Below, in pieces: positions 52,732 through 63,302 of a stretch of 64,000 bases of DNA; position 1 is the first letter of the stretch, and each line of letters begins with the position of its first letter. Both the position numbers and the translations under genes were made by a program. Where the stretch lies: positions 1,134,749 to 1,198,748 of the forward strand of contig NZ_JAIUCZ020000002.1 in NCBI RefSeq assembly GCF_020176955.2, given 5' to 3'. The notes under the pieces were generated by a model, which was given only the letters and a program-made list of their open reading frames with translations, was not told where the DNA came from and made no database searches. This DNA comes from Nocardia sp. alder85J (GTDB lineage Bacteria; Actinomycetota; Actinomycetes; Mycobacteriales; Mycobacteriaceae).

Positions 52732-54225
52732 ATGTTCGACCGAATCCGGCGGCCCGCCCGCGGCCTGACCGTCACCCTCGGCGCCGTCCTGGTGCTCGGC
52801 GCGGGCCAGGCCGCGGCAGCGCCGATCCCCCAGGAACCGGGGTCCGCGCCCGGCTTCTCCGGCAGCCCCGCCACCGCGCAGCCGATCACCGGGATTCCCG
52901 CGGTGCCGCAGCATCCGTACCTGGCCCCGGGCGCGTCGTCCAACATCCACGACGACGGCTGGATGACCAACACCTATCCCGGTCCCGGTCCGCTCGGCGT
53001 TGCGCCACAGACGAATTCGCTGCTGCTGGGCAGCGAGTGCGGTTCGATCGCCTTCGACCGGGCGGGCCGCATCGTCACCGCCTGCCTGGGCGCCGACACC
53101 GCGCTGTACCTGATCGATCCGGTCGGCCTGCGGGTCCTCGGCAGCTACCCGCTGCCGCGCCGGGCCGTCACCGACTACCTGCGCCAGGGCGCGTTCAGCG
53201 ATTTCACCGGCGGCGGCTACTTCTATCTGGACAACGCCGGCCGCGCGGTGATCGGCACCCACGACGACCACGTGCTGGTGCTGGCCGAGACCGCCGCCGC
53301 CGACGGATTCACCCTGCAACGCGACGACGACCTGCGCGCGGCCCTGCACCCGGACGAGATCGTGAACTCGGTGCTGCCCGACAGCACCGGCCGGTTCTGG
53401 TTCGTCGCCAGAACCGACGGCGCCGTCGGCACCATCGACCCGGAAACCGGTGCGGTGCAAGTGATCCGACTCGGCACCGGCGCCGACGGGGAGATCGAGA
53501 ACTCCTTCGCCGTCGGCGCCGACGGCGACGTGTACCTCGCCACCGATCACGAACTGCTGCGCTTCGACGCGGGCCCGCACGGCGAACCCGCGGTCACCTG
53601 GCGGGTCACCTACGCCAACAGCGGCCGGCGCAAACCCGGACAGGTCGACGCCGGCACCGGCACCACTCCGGCGCTGCTACCCGGCGGCTACGTCGCCGTC
53701 ACCGACAACGCCGACCCGATGAACGTCGTCGTCTACCGCACCGCACCGAATGCGGCTGCGCGGCAGGTGTGTTCGGTGCCGGTGTTCGCCCCCGGCGCGA
53801 GCGCCACCGAGAACTCGCTGATCGCGGCGGGCCGATCGCTGGTGGTGGAGAACAACTTCGGCTACACCGGCCCGGAGGCCACCCTGCTCGGCCGGACCAC
53901 CACCCCCGGCTTCGCCCGCGTCGACCTCGACGCCGACGGCCGCGGCTGCCATCGGGAGTGGTCCACCGACGCCGAGGCCGGGCCCACAGTGGTGCCGAAA
54001 CTGTCGCTGGCCACCGGTCTGATCTACACCTACACCAAAGGTTCGGGGCCCGAGGATCCGTGGTACTGGACCGCCCTGGACTTCCGCACCGGCCGCACGG
54101 TGTGGAAGCAGCTGTCCGGTGCCGGGCCGTTGTTCAACAACAACTACTCCGGGATCGCCCTGGGCCCCGACGGCACCGCCTACCTGGGTGTCCTCGGCGG
54201 CCTGATCTCGGTGCGCGACCGGTGA
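52732..54225 (+). CDS. Secreted beta-propeller-like protein
   Basis: A 497-aa protein with a signal peptide (GLTVTLGAVLVLGAGQAAAA, cleavage near residue 33). The body has blade-like repeats such as GRIVTACLGADTALYLIDPV, GRFWFVARTDGAVGTIDP and DGTAYLGVLGGLISV. It is divergent from the LVIVD protein gene. No catalytic signature is visible. ATG 52732 is chosen because the signal peptide starts just after it. Confidence 0.8.
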   Translation: MFDRIRRPARGLTVTLGAVLVLGAGQAAAAPIPQEPGSAPGFSGSPATAQPITGIPAVPQHPYLAPGASSNIHDDGWMTNTYPGPGPLGVAPQTNSLLLGSECGSIAFDRAGRIVTACLGADTALYLIDPVGLRVLGSYPLPRRAVTDYLRQGAFSDFTGGGYFYLDNAGRAVIGTHDDHVLVLAETAAADGFTLQRDDDLRAALHPDEIVNSVLPDSTGRFWFVARTDGAVGTIDPETGAVQVIRLGTGADGEIENSFAVGADGDVYLATDHELLRFDAGPHGEPAVTWRVTYANSGRRKPGQVDAGTGTTPALLPGGYVAVTDNADPMNVVVYRTAPNAAARQVCSVPVFAPGASATENSLIAAGRSLVVENNFGYTGPEATLLGRTTTPGFARVDLDADGRGCHREWSTDAEAGPTVVPKLSLATGLIYTYTKGSGPEDPWYWTALDFRTGRTVWKQLSGAGPLFNNNYSGIALGPDGTAYLGVLGGLISVRDR

Positions 54226-54267
54226 CGAGCACGGACCATCCGGTCGTGCGCCGGCCGGAAGTGGTTG

Positions 54268-55200
54268 TCAGCCGCTGATTTCCGGCTGCCGCCGGCCGTG
54301 CCGCACGATCACGATCGGGCACTGCGCCGCATGGGCGAGCGCATTGCTGGTGGAGCCGATCAGCATGCCCGCGAAACCGCCGCGGCCGTGGCTGCCGACC
54401 ACCACCAGTTGCGCGCGCTCGGCGGCCTCGAGCAGGGCCCGGGTCGGATGGTCGCGGGCCAGGATCCGCCGCACCTCGACATCGGGATAACGTTCGGACC
54501 ATCCGGCCAGGCTCTCGGCGAACACCGCATCCTCCGAGTCGCGGAGGGCGTCCCAGCCGGTGATCGAGACGTCCAGCCCGGCGGACATGTCGCTCCAGGC
54601 GTGCACGGCCGTCAGGCCGACCTTGCGCCGGGAGGCCTCCTCGAACGCAATCTCCAGCGCGGGCACGCTGTTGGCGGTCCCGTCGACGCCCACCACCACC
54701 GGTTCGACGGCCGAGACCGGGTCGATGGCCGCGGTGGCGTGCACGATCGCGACCGGGCAGTGCGCGTGGTGCATCACCGCGGAGCCGACCGAGCCGAGCA
54801 CGCCGCGGCCGACCGCGCCCAGGCCGCGGTCCCCCACGACGACCAGGCGGGCGGTCTTCGACAGTGCCACCAGATCGGTCACCACGTGCCGGAAAGTCAC
54901 GTCGGTCGTGATCGACGGCCCGTCGCCGGGCACCGCGGCCTGCGCGATCCGGGTCGCCTCGGCCAGGACCCGTTCACCCTCGGTGTTCAGCCACTCGTTG
55001 TCGATGCCGGTCCAGGCGACTTCGGCGCCGGCTCCCGCGGCGATGGCGACGGAATCGACCAGATGCAGCGGGCAGCCGTACAGGGCCGCATCCACCGCGG
55101 CCCAGGCGACGGCCTGGTACGACGACGCGGAGCCGTCCACGCCGACGACGATGGGCGGGTTCGGGTCCGGAGCGGAGGGGGTTCGGCTCGTATTGGTCAT
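54268..55200 (-). CDS. Universal stress protein, tandem UspA domains
   Basis: A 310-aa protein with two UspA domains. Both keep the ATP-binding motif G-x2-G-x9-G-(S/T), seen as GDRGLGAVGRGVLGSVGS and GSHGRGGFAGMLIGSTSN. Each begins with a VVVGVDG strand. Tandem USPs of this kind are members of the DosR dormancy regulon in mycobacteria. A DosR-like box lies 36 bp upstream. Confidence 0.92.
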   Translation of the reverse strand: MTNTSRTPSAPDPNPPIVVGVDGSASSYQAVAWAAVDAALYGCPLHLVDSVAIAAGAGAEVAWTGIDNEWLNTEGERVLAEATRIAQAAVPGDGPSITTDVTFRHVVTDLVALSKTARLVVVGDRGLGAVGRGVLGSVGSAVMHHAHCPVAIVHATAAIDPVSAVEPVVVGVDGTANSVPALEIAFEEASRRKVGLTAVHAWSDMSAGLDVSITGWDALRDSEDAVFAESLAGWSERYPDVEVRRILARDHPTRALLEAAERAQLVVVGSHGRGGFAGMLIGSTSNALAHAAQCPIVIVRHGRRQPEISG

Positions 55201-55235
55201 AAGTCCAGCGTGGCACGGCGGGCGCCGCGCCGGGG

Positions 55236-55250
55236 ACGACCGAAAGTCCC
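55236..55250 (-). promoter_or_regulatory. DosR-like box upstream of the stress protein
   Basis: On the minus strand GGGACTTTCGGTCGT matches the mycobacterial DosR motif GGGACTTNNGNCCCT at 10 of the 12 specified bases. It lies between the divergent stress-protein and DosS-like genes. Confidence 0.5.
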
Positions 55251-55308
55251 CGATCGTGGGGGCCGTCGGACCACGGCACGGGCTCGGTTTTCGATCACCA
55301 CGTGTTAA

Positions 55309-57145
<1,837 letters not shown>

Positions 57146-57191
57146 GTGCACGGTCCCCGAGTGCTTCGGCGGACCGAAGCCCGGCAGACCG

Positions 57192-57206
57192 GTGACCTAA
57201 GGCCCT
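57192..57206 (+). promoter_or_regulatory. DosR-like box upstream of the HPF-like gene
   Basis: GTGACCTAAGGCCCT matches GGGACTTNNGNCCCT at 10 of 12 specified bases, 68 bp before the start codon. GGGTAT (57212-57217) just downstream resembles a SigF-type -10. A weaker match (8 of 12) lies at 58028-58042 before the next gene. Confidence 0.5.
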
Positions 57207-57274
57207 GGAACGGGTATCCGATCGGACGTGATGCTGATCGGACTGCCCCCGTCCCGGGGTGAAAGGAGGTCTGC

Positions 57275-58015
57275 GTGCCGAAGACAGCGCACTCGTGGTC
57301 GTCGACGTCGTATCCGGAGGTCACCGTGCTGGTGCGAGGTGCGGTCCCGGAGTTGGAGCTGGAACGGACGGCCGGAGCGGTCGCCCGCATGCTCGACCGC
57401 TACGCGATCGCCGGCGGCGCCCGGGTCCGCCTCACCGCCTGCGCCGACGGCCCGCTGCTGGCGCAGGTCAACCTGGTCCTCGCGGAGGCCCCGGCCCGCG
57501 TGCAGACCGTACTCCCCGAACGCACCCGGATACTGCCGCTGGTGACCAGGTTGAACCGGCTGATCACCACCCGGTTGCGGCCGTGGCGGCCGCAACCCTG
57601 GCCGGACGACCGGCCCCCGGGCCCGCCGACGGCCGGCCCGGGCCGGGTCATCCGCCGCAAAATCGTTGCGCTGCAACAGCGTACCCCGATCGAGGCGGCC
57701 GCCGAGATGGATGCGATGGACTATCCCGCCCACCTGTTCACCGACATCGAGACCGGCGAGGAGGCCGCGGTCCACCGGGCCGGACCCACCGGATACAAGC
57801 TCGTCCGCCAGTACCGCGCCGAGCCACCTCGCACCGGTATCGGCCCGTTCACCCTGACCCCCAGGTCTCCGCTGGTGCTCTCGGAAACCCAAGCCGCGCA
57901 ACGGCTGTGTGAATTCGAATTGCCCCACCTGTTCTACACCGACCGGGACACCGCCCGCGGCCGGCTGCTGTACCGCCGCTACGATACCGACCTGGCGGTT
58001 CTCGTTCCCGGATGA
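57275..58015 (+). CDS. Ribosome hibernation factor-like protein (HPF C-terminal domains)
   Basis: A 246-aa protein from GTG 57275 with AAAGGAGG upstream. The N-terminal ~100 residues weakly resemble the S30AE fold (VTVLVRGAVPELELERTAGA). Two copies of the HPF C-terminal dimerisation unit follow: TPIEAAAEMDAMDYPAHLFT, then SPLVLSETQAAQRLCEFELP. This layout resembles Rv0079/DATIN, a DosR-controlled translation inhibitor of M. tuberculosis. It likely silences ribosomes under hypoxia. Confidence 0.8.
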   Translation: MPKTAHSWSSTSYPEVTVLVRGAVPELELERTAGAVARMLDRYAIAGGARVRLTACADGPLLAQVNLVLAEAPARVQTVLPERTRILPLVTRLNRLITTRLRPWRPQPWPDDRPPGPPTAGPGRVIRRKIVALQQRTPIEAAAEMDAMDYPAHLFTDIETGEEAAVHRAGPTGYKLVRQYRAEPPRTGIGPFTLTPRSPLVLSETQAAQRLCEFELPHLFYTDRDTARGRLLYRRYDTDLAVLVPG

Positions 58016-58163
58016 AACCGCACAGAGATGACCAATGACCCTCCCGGACAGCGCCGCTGAGCCGTAGTGTTTCGATCGCGTTTCACACGAGCCGACCGCG
58101 GGCTCGTGCGCCGGACTTCCGTTCCGGTCCGGCGATCCGTTCGAGCGCTCCGGAGGGCAAGCC

Positions 58164-58550
58164 ATGACCGAGACGATGCGACCGGTCCCGTTACCGCCGA
58201 CCGCCATGCGCGGCCGCCTCATCCCACTGGGCCCTCCGCTCCAGGCCACCGAATCAGCCGAGGGCACAGTGGCATTCGCCGAACTGGGCTGCCGGCTGGC
58301 CCGCCGGTTGTTCGACGCGAGCCTGCGCCTGGACGCCCTGCACGCCGTCTACGACCGCCCGGACTCGACCCGCGAGGAACTCCGCACCGCGGGCGTCGCG
58401 ATCGGTGATGTGCTCGACCAGCTGAGCCTGATGCTGCACGACACCGGCAAAACCATTCTGGCCCAGGCCATCGACCACATCCCCGACGATCCCGCGCGCC
58501 TGGAATGGCCCGACCCGCTGCGGCGCACCCGCCGCAAACCGGTGGACTAG
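58164..58550 (+). CDS. Hypothetical helical protein
   Basis: A 128-aa protein with GGAGGGCAAGCC before the ATG. A Pro-rich N terminus (MRPVPLPPTAMRGRLIPLG) precedes two or three predicted helices (AFAELGCRLARRLFDASLRL and AIGDVLDQLSLMLHDTGKTI). There is no signal or membrane segment. It follows the HPF-like gene and may share dormancy control. Family not recognised. Confidence 0.6.
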   Translation: MTETMRPVPLPPTAMRGRLIPLGPPLQATESAEGTVAFAELGCRLARRLFDASLRLDALHAVYDRPDSTREELRTAGVAIGDVLDQLSLMLHDTGKTILAQAIDHIPDDPARLEWPDPLRRTRRKPVD

Positions 58551-58577
58551 CCTGCGGCGCAGTGCGTTTCCCGCCGG

Positions 58578-58922
58578 TCACCACGCCGGCGGGGTCCAGG
58601 GCAGGCGCAGGCCGTCGTCGGCGCGGCGCGGGACGTAGTGCACGTGGATGTGCCGGATGGTCTGGGTCGCGGCGGTTCCCGAAGAGGTGATCAGATTGAA
58701 ATCACCGCCTTGGTCGCCCCCGTAGTACTCCGCGTAGCCCATCGCGGCCCGCACCGCTTCGTCGCTGGGATGTTCGGCATGCCACGTCGGTACGAACAGC
58801 TGATGCCCCGGTGTGACGGGGTTCAGCGGCTGGATGCGGACGACGATGAAGTTGTAGTGCTGGTCGTAGTCGTAGTTCGCGATCCGTTCGCAGAACGGAC
58901 AACTCTCCCGGTGGTCGGGCAT
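58578..58922 (-). CDS. HIT-family nucleotide hydrolase
   Basis: A 114-aa histidine-triad protein. The catalytic HxHxH is in HIHVHYVP. An N-terminal CPFCERIA zinc-type pair and NPVTPGHQLFVPTWH complete the fold. Such enzymes cleave nucleoside phosphoramidates or dinucleotide polyphosphates. It is short but complete. Confidence 0.9.
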   Translation of the reverse strand: MPDHRESCPFCERIANYDYDQHYNFIVVRIQPLNPVTPGHQLFVPTWHAEHPSDEAVRAAMGYAEYYGGDQGGDFNLITSSGTAATQTIRHIHVHYVPRRADDGLRLPWTPPAW

Positions 58923-59013
58923 CGTCGGGCTCCCCTCCGTCGTTGATTCCACGGTAAAGCGCCGGCGCTGAATTGCGTCGTCACCGGTCCACGCGGAGCA
59001 GCCTTGACACTCG

Positions 59014-59028
59014 GTTCCAAGTGGGAAC
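59014..59028. promoter_or_regulatory. Inverted repeat GTTCC-N5-GGAAC with promoter
   Basis: The repeat lies within the spacer of a putative promoter (TTGACA at 59004-59009), 39 bp upstream of the dehydrogenase start. It is a candidate operator for the TetR regulator encoded by the second gene of this operon. Confidence 0.45.
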
Positions 59029-59066
59029 AGACTCCCATGGACGGTGTCGGTCTCAGGAGGTTCCCG

Positions 59067-60134
59067 ATGGTGTGGACGGTCGTGCAATGGGCCACCGGCT
59101 CGGTCGGCCGGGCGGCGATCGAATGCGTCCGGGCTCACCCGGAGCTCGAATTGACCGGCTGCTGGGTGCATTCCGAGAGCAAGCACGGCCGCGACGTCGG
59201 CGAGATCATCGGCGCCGATCCGCTCGGGGTCGTCGCCACCTCGAGCGTCGACGAGATCCTGGCGCTGCGCGCCGACGCGGTGGTGTACGCGCCGCTGCTG
59301 CCCGACGCGGGCGAGGTGGCGGCGCTGCTGCGCTCGGGCAAGAACGTGGTCACCCCCGTCGGATGGTTCTATCCCGGCGCCGACGAGGCCGCCGCGCTGC
59401 GTGCGGCCTGCGCCGAGGGCGGCACGACCCTGCACGGCACCGGCATCGACCCCGGCGGCGTCACCGAGATCTTCCCGCTGATGATGACGGCGATGTCGTC
59501 GGCGGTGACCTTCGTCCGCGGCGAGGAATTCTCCGATATCCGCACCTACGACGCCCCCGACGTGGTCCGCCACATCATGCGGTTCGGGGCCACCCCCGCC
59601 GCGGCGGCCGAGGGCCCCATGTTGTCACTGCTCGACGGCGGTTTCCGGCAGTCGGTGCGGATGATCCTGGAGACCCTCGGCATCGCCCCCGGCGCGGCGG
59701 AGATCCGCGGCCTGCACGACTGCGCCGTCGCCACCGCCCCCATCGACTCGCCCATCGGGGTCATCGAGCCCGGCCGCGTCGCCGCCCAGCGCTTCCACTG
59801 GGAGGCCACCGTCGGCGCCGACACCGTCGTCCGGATCGGCGTGAACTGGTTGATGGGTGAGGAAAACCTCGATCCGGCATGGAGTTTCGGCCCCGAGGGG
59901 CCGCGGTTCGAGATGCAGGTGGAGGGCGATCCGAGCAACCACGTGGTGATCCACGGCTGGCATCCCGAATCGGTCGGCTCCGGCCTCACCCGCAACGCCG
60001 GCATCGTCGCCACCGCCGCCCACCTGGTCAACTCGATCCCGTACGTGTGCGCGGCGCCGCCGGGCATCCGCACCGCGGTCGAACTGCCTCTGGTCGCCGG
60101 CCGGGCCCACCCCGATTTGCTGACACCGCGATGA
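59067..60134 (+). CDS. Dihydrodipicolinate reductase N-terminal-like dehydrogenase
   Basis: A 355-aa NAD(P)-binding protein; VVQWATGSVGRAAIECV forms the Rossmann start and GTGIDPGGVTEIFPLMMTA is characteristic of the actinobacterial DapB-N-like group (2,4-diaminopentanoate dehydrogenase relatives). ATG 59067 is fixed by AGGAGG 6 nt upstream. The substrate is unknown. Overlaps the TetR gene by 4 bp. Confidence 0.85.
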   Translation: MVWTVVQWATGSVGRAAIECVRAHPELELTGCWVHSESKHGRDVGEIIGADPLGVVATSSVDEILALRADAVVYAPLLPDAGEVAALLRSGKNVVTPVGWFYPGADEAAALRAACAEGGTTLHGTGIDPGGVTEIFPLMMTAMSSAVTFVRGEEFSDIRTYDAPDVVRHIMRFGATPAAAAEGPMLSLLDGGFRQSVRMILETLGIAPGAAEIRGLHDCAVATAPIDSPIGVIEPGRVAAQRFHWEATVGADTVVRIGVNWLMGEENLDPAWSFGPEGPRFEMQVEGDPSNHVVIHGWHPESVGSGLTRNAGIVATAAHLVNSIPYVCAAPPGIRTAVELPLVAGRAHPDLLTPR

Positions 60135-60754
60135 ACACCCGCCTGGACCCGCCGCTGCCGCTGCGCGCCCGCCGCCGCTCCCAGCTGATCGCCGACGTGC
60201 GGGCCGCGGCGCTACAGCTGTTCGCGCGCAACGGATTCGACGCCGTCACCGTCGAGGACATCGCCGCCGCCGCGGGAATCTCGAAGAGCACCTTCTTCCG
60301 GGTCGTCTCCGGCAAGGACAGCCTGCTGATAGATCCACTGCTGGAAGGTATTTCGACGATCGTCGCGGCCTTCGACAACCGGCCCGCGAGCGAGGGTGTC
60401 GTCGACGCCCTGATCGCGGCGATGGTCGACTGCACGACCGTGGTCGAATCCGCGGAGACCGAACTCTGGTGCACGGCCGTCCGCAGCGCCCCGCACCTGA
60501 TCAGCCGCGTCACCCTGGTCGGCCCCGGCGACCGGGCCGCCCTGATCGCGGTGGCCGCGCGCCGCCTCGGCGTCACCGGAGACCCCGCCGCCGACCCCCG
60601 CCCCGGCCTGCTGATCACCGTCGCACTCGCCGCGAGCGAATACACCTTCCGCACCTGGATCACCGATCCCCGCTGCCGCGACCTGCCGCTGCCGCGCCTG
60701 GTCGAGGACGCCCTGCACACCGTGCTCGTCCCGGACTGGGCGGCGCGGCGGTGA
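60131..60754 (+). CDS. TetR-family regulator
   Basis: A 207-aa regulator with the TetR helix-turn-helix FDAVTVEDIAAAAGISKSTF and a variable ligand domain. Its ATGA overlap with the dehydrogenase gene indicates one transcript. It likely controls that operon and responds to the enzyme's substrate or product. Confidence 0.88.
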   Translation: MNTRLDPPLPLRARRRSQLIADVRAAALQLFARNGFDAVTVEDIAAAAGISKSTFFRVVSGKDSLLIDPLLEGISTIVAAFDNRPASEGVVDALIAAMVDCTTVVESAETELWCTAVRSAPHLISRVTLVGPGDRAALIAVAARRLGVTGDPAADPRPGLLITVALAASEYTFRTWITDPRCRDLPLPRLVEDALHTVLVPDWAARR

Positions 60755-60800
60755 CCCGCCGCACATAATCCGCACGGCGTCGCGTATTCGAGCCCACACC

Positions 60801-60831
60801 CTTTATTCCGCTTCCGGAAAGCGGAATAAAG
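60801..60831. promoter_or_regulatory. 31-bp inverted repeat at the nsrR promoter
   Basis: Two perfect 13-bp arms (CTTTATTCCGCTT and its complement) surround a 5-bp centre. The right arm merges into TAAAGT (60828-60833), a -10-like element 10 bp before the GTG. A strong candidate for autoregulation by the Rrf2 protein. Confidence 0.75.
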
Positions 60832-60843
60832 TAGGGTGGTCTG

Positions 60844-61290
60844 GTGCAGCTCTCCCGATTCACCGATCTCGGCCTGCGCGCGATGATGCGCCTGGCGGTC
60901 AGTGCCGCCGCTGAGGAGCGTGTGACGGCCAAACTCATTGCCCGCCAAGTGAACGCGTCCGAACACTACGTCGCCAAGGCGGTGACGAAACTGTCCGATC
61001 TCGGCCTGGTCGACTCGCAGCGCGGTCGCACCGGCGGGATCTTCCTCACCGACAAGGGCCGCTCGGCCACGGTCGGCGCGATCGTGCGTGGCCTCGAGGG
61101 CGCCGGTGAGGTCGTCGACTGCGCCGGCGAACACCCCTGCCCCCTGGCGTCGGCCTGCCGCCTGCGGCGCATGCTCGCGCAAGCGCAGGAACGGTTCTAC
61201 CGGGTACTCGACGGCTACACCCTCGGCGATCTGGTCGACCACCGCACGGTCGCGCTGCTGCACCTGGAAATTCCGCACTCCGGCGCGTAA
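60844..61290 (+). CDS. nsrR: NsrR-like Rrf2-family NO-sensing repressor
   Basis: A 148-aa Rrf2 protein with winged helix (FTDLGLRAMMRLAV onward) and three cluster-ligand cysteines, Cys93, Cys99 and Cys105 (DCAGEHPCPLASACRL). This is the NsrR iron-sulfur pattern. Nitric oxide destroys the cluster and releases the promoter. The gene lies 92 bp upstream of the flavohaemoglobin gene, its usual target. GTG 60844 is probably nearly leaderless. Confidence 0.9.
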   Translation: MQLSRFTDLGLRAMMRLAVSAAAEERVTAKLIARQVNASEHYVAKAVTKLSDLGLVDSQRGRTGGIFLTDKGRSATVGAIVRGLEGAGEVVDCAGEHPCPLASACRLRRMLAQAQERFYRVLDGYTLGDLVDHRTVALLHLEIPHSGA

Positions 61291-61305
61291 TTGATTGCAC
61301 ACCAA

Positions 61306-61311
61306 TATAAT
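61306..61311 (+). promoter_or_regulatory. -10 element of the flavohaemoglobin promoter
   Basis: A perfect TATAAT. Directly after it, ATCGG and CCGAT form arms of an inverted repeat (61310-61327), a candidate NsrR half-site pair that differs from the 31-bp repeat at the nsrR promoter. Confidence 0.55.
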
Positions 61312-61382
61312 CGGCCGAAATTCCGATGTAGTCGTTACCGTACTCCCACGGCGTCCCACGCCGATCCCGAGAGGAGTATCCG

Positions 61383-62597
61383 ATGACGATCGCACCCGAA
61401 TTCCCCGCGCAACTCGACCGCCGGCACGCCGAGGTGGTCCGCGCGACCCTCCCGCTGATCGCGGCCCGGATCGACGACATCACCGCGGAGTTCTACCGCC
61501 GGCTGTTCACCGCCCACCCCGGCCTGCTGCGCGATCGCTTCAACCGCGGCAATCAGGCCCAGGGCGCTCAGCAACGCGCCCTGGCGGCCTCCATCGCGAC
61601 CTTCGCCACCCACCTCGTCGATCCCGCACTCCCGCATCCCCGCACCCTGCTCCACCGCATCGGCCACAAACACGCCTCGCTGGGAGTGGTCCCCGCGGAA
61701 TATCCGATCGTGCACGAGCACCTGTTCGCCGCGATCGTGCAGGTCCTGGGCGCCGATGTGGTGACCCCCGAGATCGCCGCCGCCTGGGACCGCGTCTACT
61801 GGCTGATGGCCGACACCCTGATGAGCCTCGAACGCGACCTGTACGCCGCCGCCGGTGTCGAGCCCGGCGACGTGTTCCGCGACGCCGTGGTGGTGGACCG
61901 GATCGTCGACCCCTCCGGTGTGGTCACCTTCGTCGTGGAGTCGCCCGACCCCCTACCGGAATTCCTTCCTGGGCAATATATCTCGGTAGGCGTCGAACTC
62001 CCCGACGGTGCCCGGCAGCTGCGCCAGTACAGCCTGGTGAACCCACCGCACGACCGCCGGTCGGCCTTCGCGGTGCGGCCGGTCACCGCCACGGATGCCC
62101 ATCCCGCAGGCGAGGTCTCGACCCATCTGCACACCACGGTCGCAGTCGGCGACCGGATACGGATCACCCTGCCCTTCGGCGACCTCACGATCGACACCGA
62201 GGCGATCTCACCTCTGGTACTGGTCTCCGCGGGCATCGGCATCACCCCGATGATCGGCATCCTGGAACATCTGGCCGCCCAGGGCTCCGCGCGCCGCGTC
62301 CGGGTGATACATGCCGACCGCGCCGAGCACACCCACCCCCTGCGTCACGCCCAGCGCACCCTGGTGGACCGCCTGCCGGCCGCCGACCTCACCGTCTGGT
62401 ACGAGCACCCTTCCCCCGGCAGTCACCCGGGCACCGTCGACCTGACCTGCCTGGACCTCCCCGCCGACGCCGACGTATACCTCTGCGGCAGTACAGGTTT
62501 CCTCCAGGCCGTTCGCGCCCAGTTGCACGCCGCCGGAATCCCTGCCGACCGTGTGCATTTCGAACTGTTCAGCCCTGACGACTGGCTGCTCGACTGA
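61383..62597 (+). CDS. hmp: Flavohaemoprotein (nitric oxide dioxygenase) Hmp
   Basis: A 404-aa enzyme that oxidises NO to nitrate with O2 and NAD(P)H. The globin domain (residues 1-~140) holds the proximal His in RIGHKHASLGVVPAEY. The FAD domain has LRQYSLVNPP and the NAD domain has LVSAGIGITPMIGIL and LCGSTGFLQAV. GAGAGGAG precedes the ATG. It lies directly downstream of nsrR and is almost certainly induced by NO. Confidence 0.95.
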   Translation: MTIAPEFPAQLDRRHAEVVRATLPLIAARIDDITAEFYRRLFTAHPGLLRDRFNRGNQAQGAQQRALAASIATFATHLVDPALPHPRTLLHRIGHKHASLGVVPAEYPIVHEHLFAAIVQVLGADVVTPEIAAAWDRVYWLMADTLMSLERDLYAAAGVEPGDVFRDAVVVDRIVDPSGVVTFVVESPDPLPEFLPGQYISVGVELPDGARQLRQYSLVNPPHDRRSAFAVRPVTATDAHPAGEVSTHLHTTVAVGDRIRITLPFGDLTIDTEAISPLVLVSAGIGITPMIGILEHLAAQGSARRVRVIHADRAEHTHPLRHAQRTLVDRLPAADLTVWYEHPSPGSHPGTVDLTCLDLPADADVYLCGSTGFLQAVRAQLHAAGIPADRVHFELFSPDDWLLD

Positions 62598-62644
62598 GCA
62601 CGCTGGCGCCGATGCCGACCGGCGGGCAGGTCGGGGATTCGCGC

Positions 62645-63238
62645 TCAGAGCCGCAAAGTGCGCTCCCAGATCGTGGACAGGGTCCCGACCAGCTCGTCGA
62701 GTTCGGTATCGGTGGCCTCGGCGTCCAGCGCCAGCAGCCGATGAATGTTCATGGTGACCAACGCGATCGCGGTGGCGCGCGGATCGGCCAGCCCCGCGCT
62801 CGCCTGCTCCACCTTGGCGACGGCGACATCGACCACGGCCGCGGTCAGATCGTCACGAACCCGGCGGATATCGGGATCCCCGGTGGCAGCCCAGAACACC
62901 ACCCGCAGAATCGCCCCGTGGCGGCGATACGTCTCGGCAGCCGCCCGCAACGCCGTCCGCCCCGCGGCGACCGGCTCCACCGCGGCGGCCCACTGCGCCA
63001 GCCCCGCGTCCGCTTCGACCCGCAACGGGTGCACCAGCGCCGCCACCAGCTCGGCCCGATCACGAAAATACACATAGAACGACTTGCGCGACAACGTGGT
63101 CCGCCCCATGATCGCCGCCACCGTGACTTCGTGCGCAGGCACCGTGGCCAGCAGTTCCGTTGCCGCATCGAGGATCTCGCGCCGAGCGTCCTCGGGCTGC
63201 CGCCGCCTCCGCCGCGCCCCGCCTTCCGCTACTGCCAT
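62645..63238 (-). CDS. TetR-family regulator
   Basis: A 197-aa protein with a basic N-terminal arm and the TetR DNA-binding region (ARREILDAATELLATVPA, then LSRKSFYVYFRDRAELVAAL). It is divergent from a small membrane-protein gene, with a perfect palindrome between them, and probably represses both. Confidence 0.9.
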   Translation of the reverse strand: MAVAEGGARRRRRQPEDARREILDAATELLATVPAHEVTVAAIMGRTTLSRKSFYVYFRDRAELVAALVHPLRVEADAGLAQWAAAVEPVAAGRTALRAAAETYRRHGAILRVVFWAATGDPDIRRVRDDLTAAVVDVAVAKVEQASAGLADPRATAIALVTMNIHRLLALDAEATDTELDELVGTLSTIWERTLRL

Positions 63239-63260
63239 GGCGGCAGTATAGTGCGATGTG

Positions 63261-63281
63261 TTAATGCCACAGTGGCATTAA
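63261..63281. promoter_or_regulatory. Perfect 21-bp TetR operator
   Basis: Arms TTAATGCCAC and GTGGCATTAA flank a central A. The site lies 22 bp from the tetR start and 21 bp from the membrane-protein start, in a position to repress both. Confidence 0.85.
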
Positions 63282-63302
63282 GACCCTCGGAGAGGATTCG
63301 CC

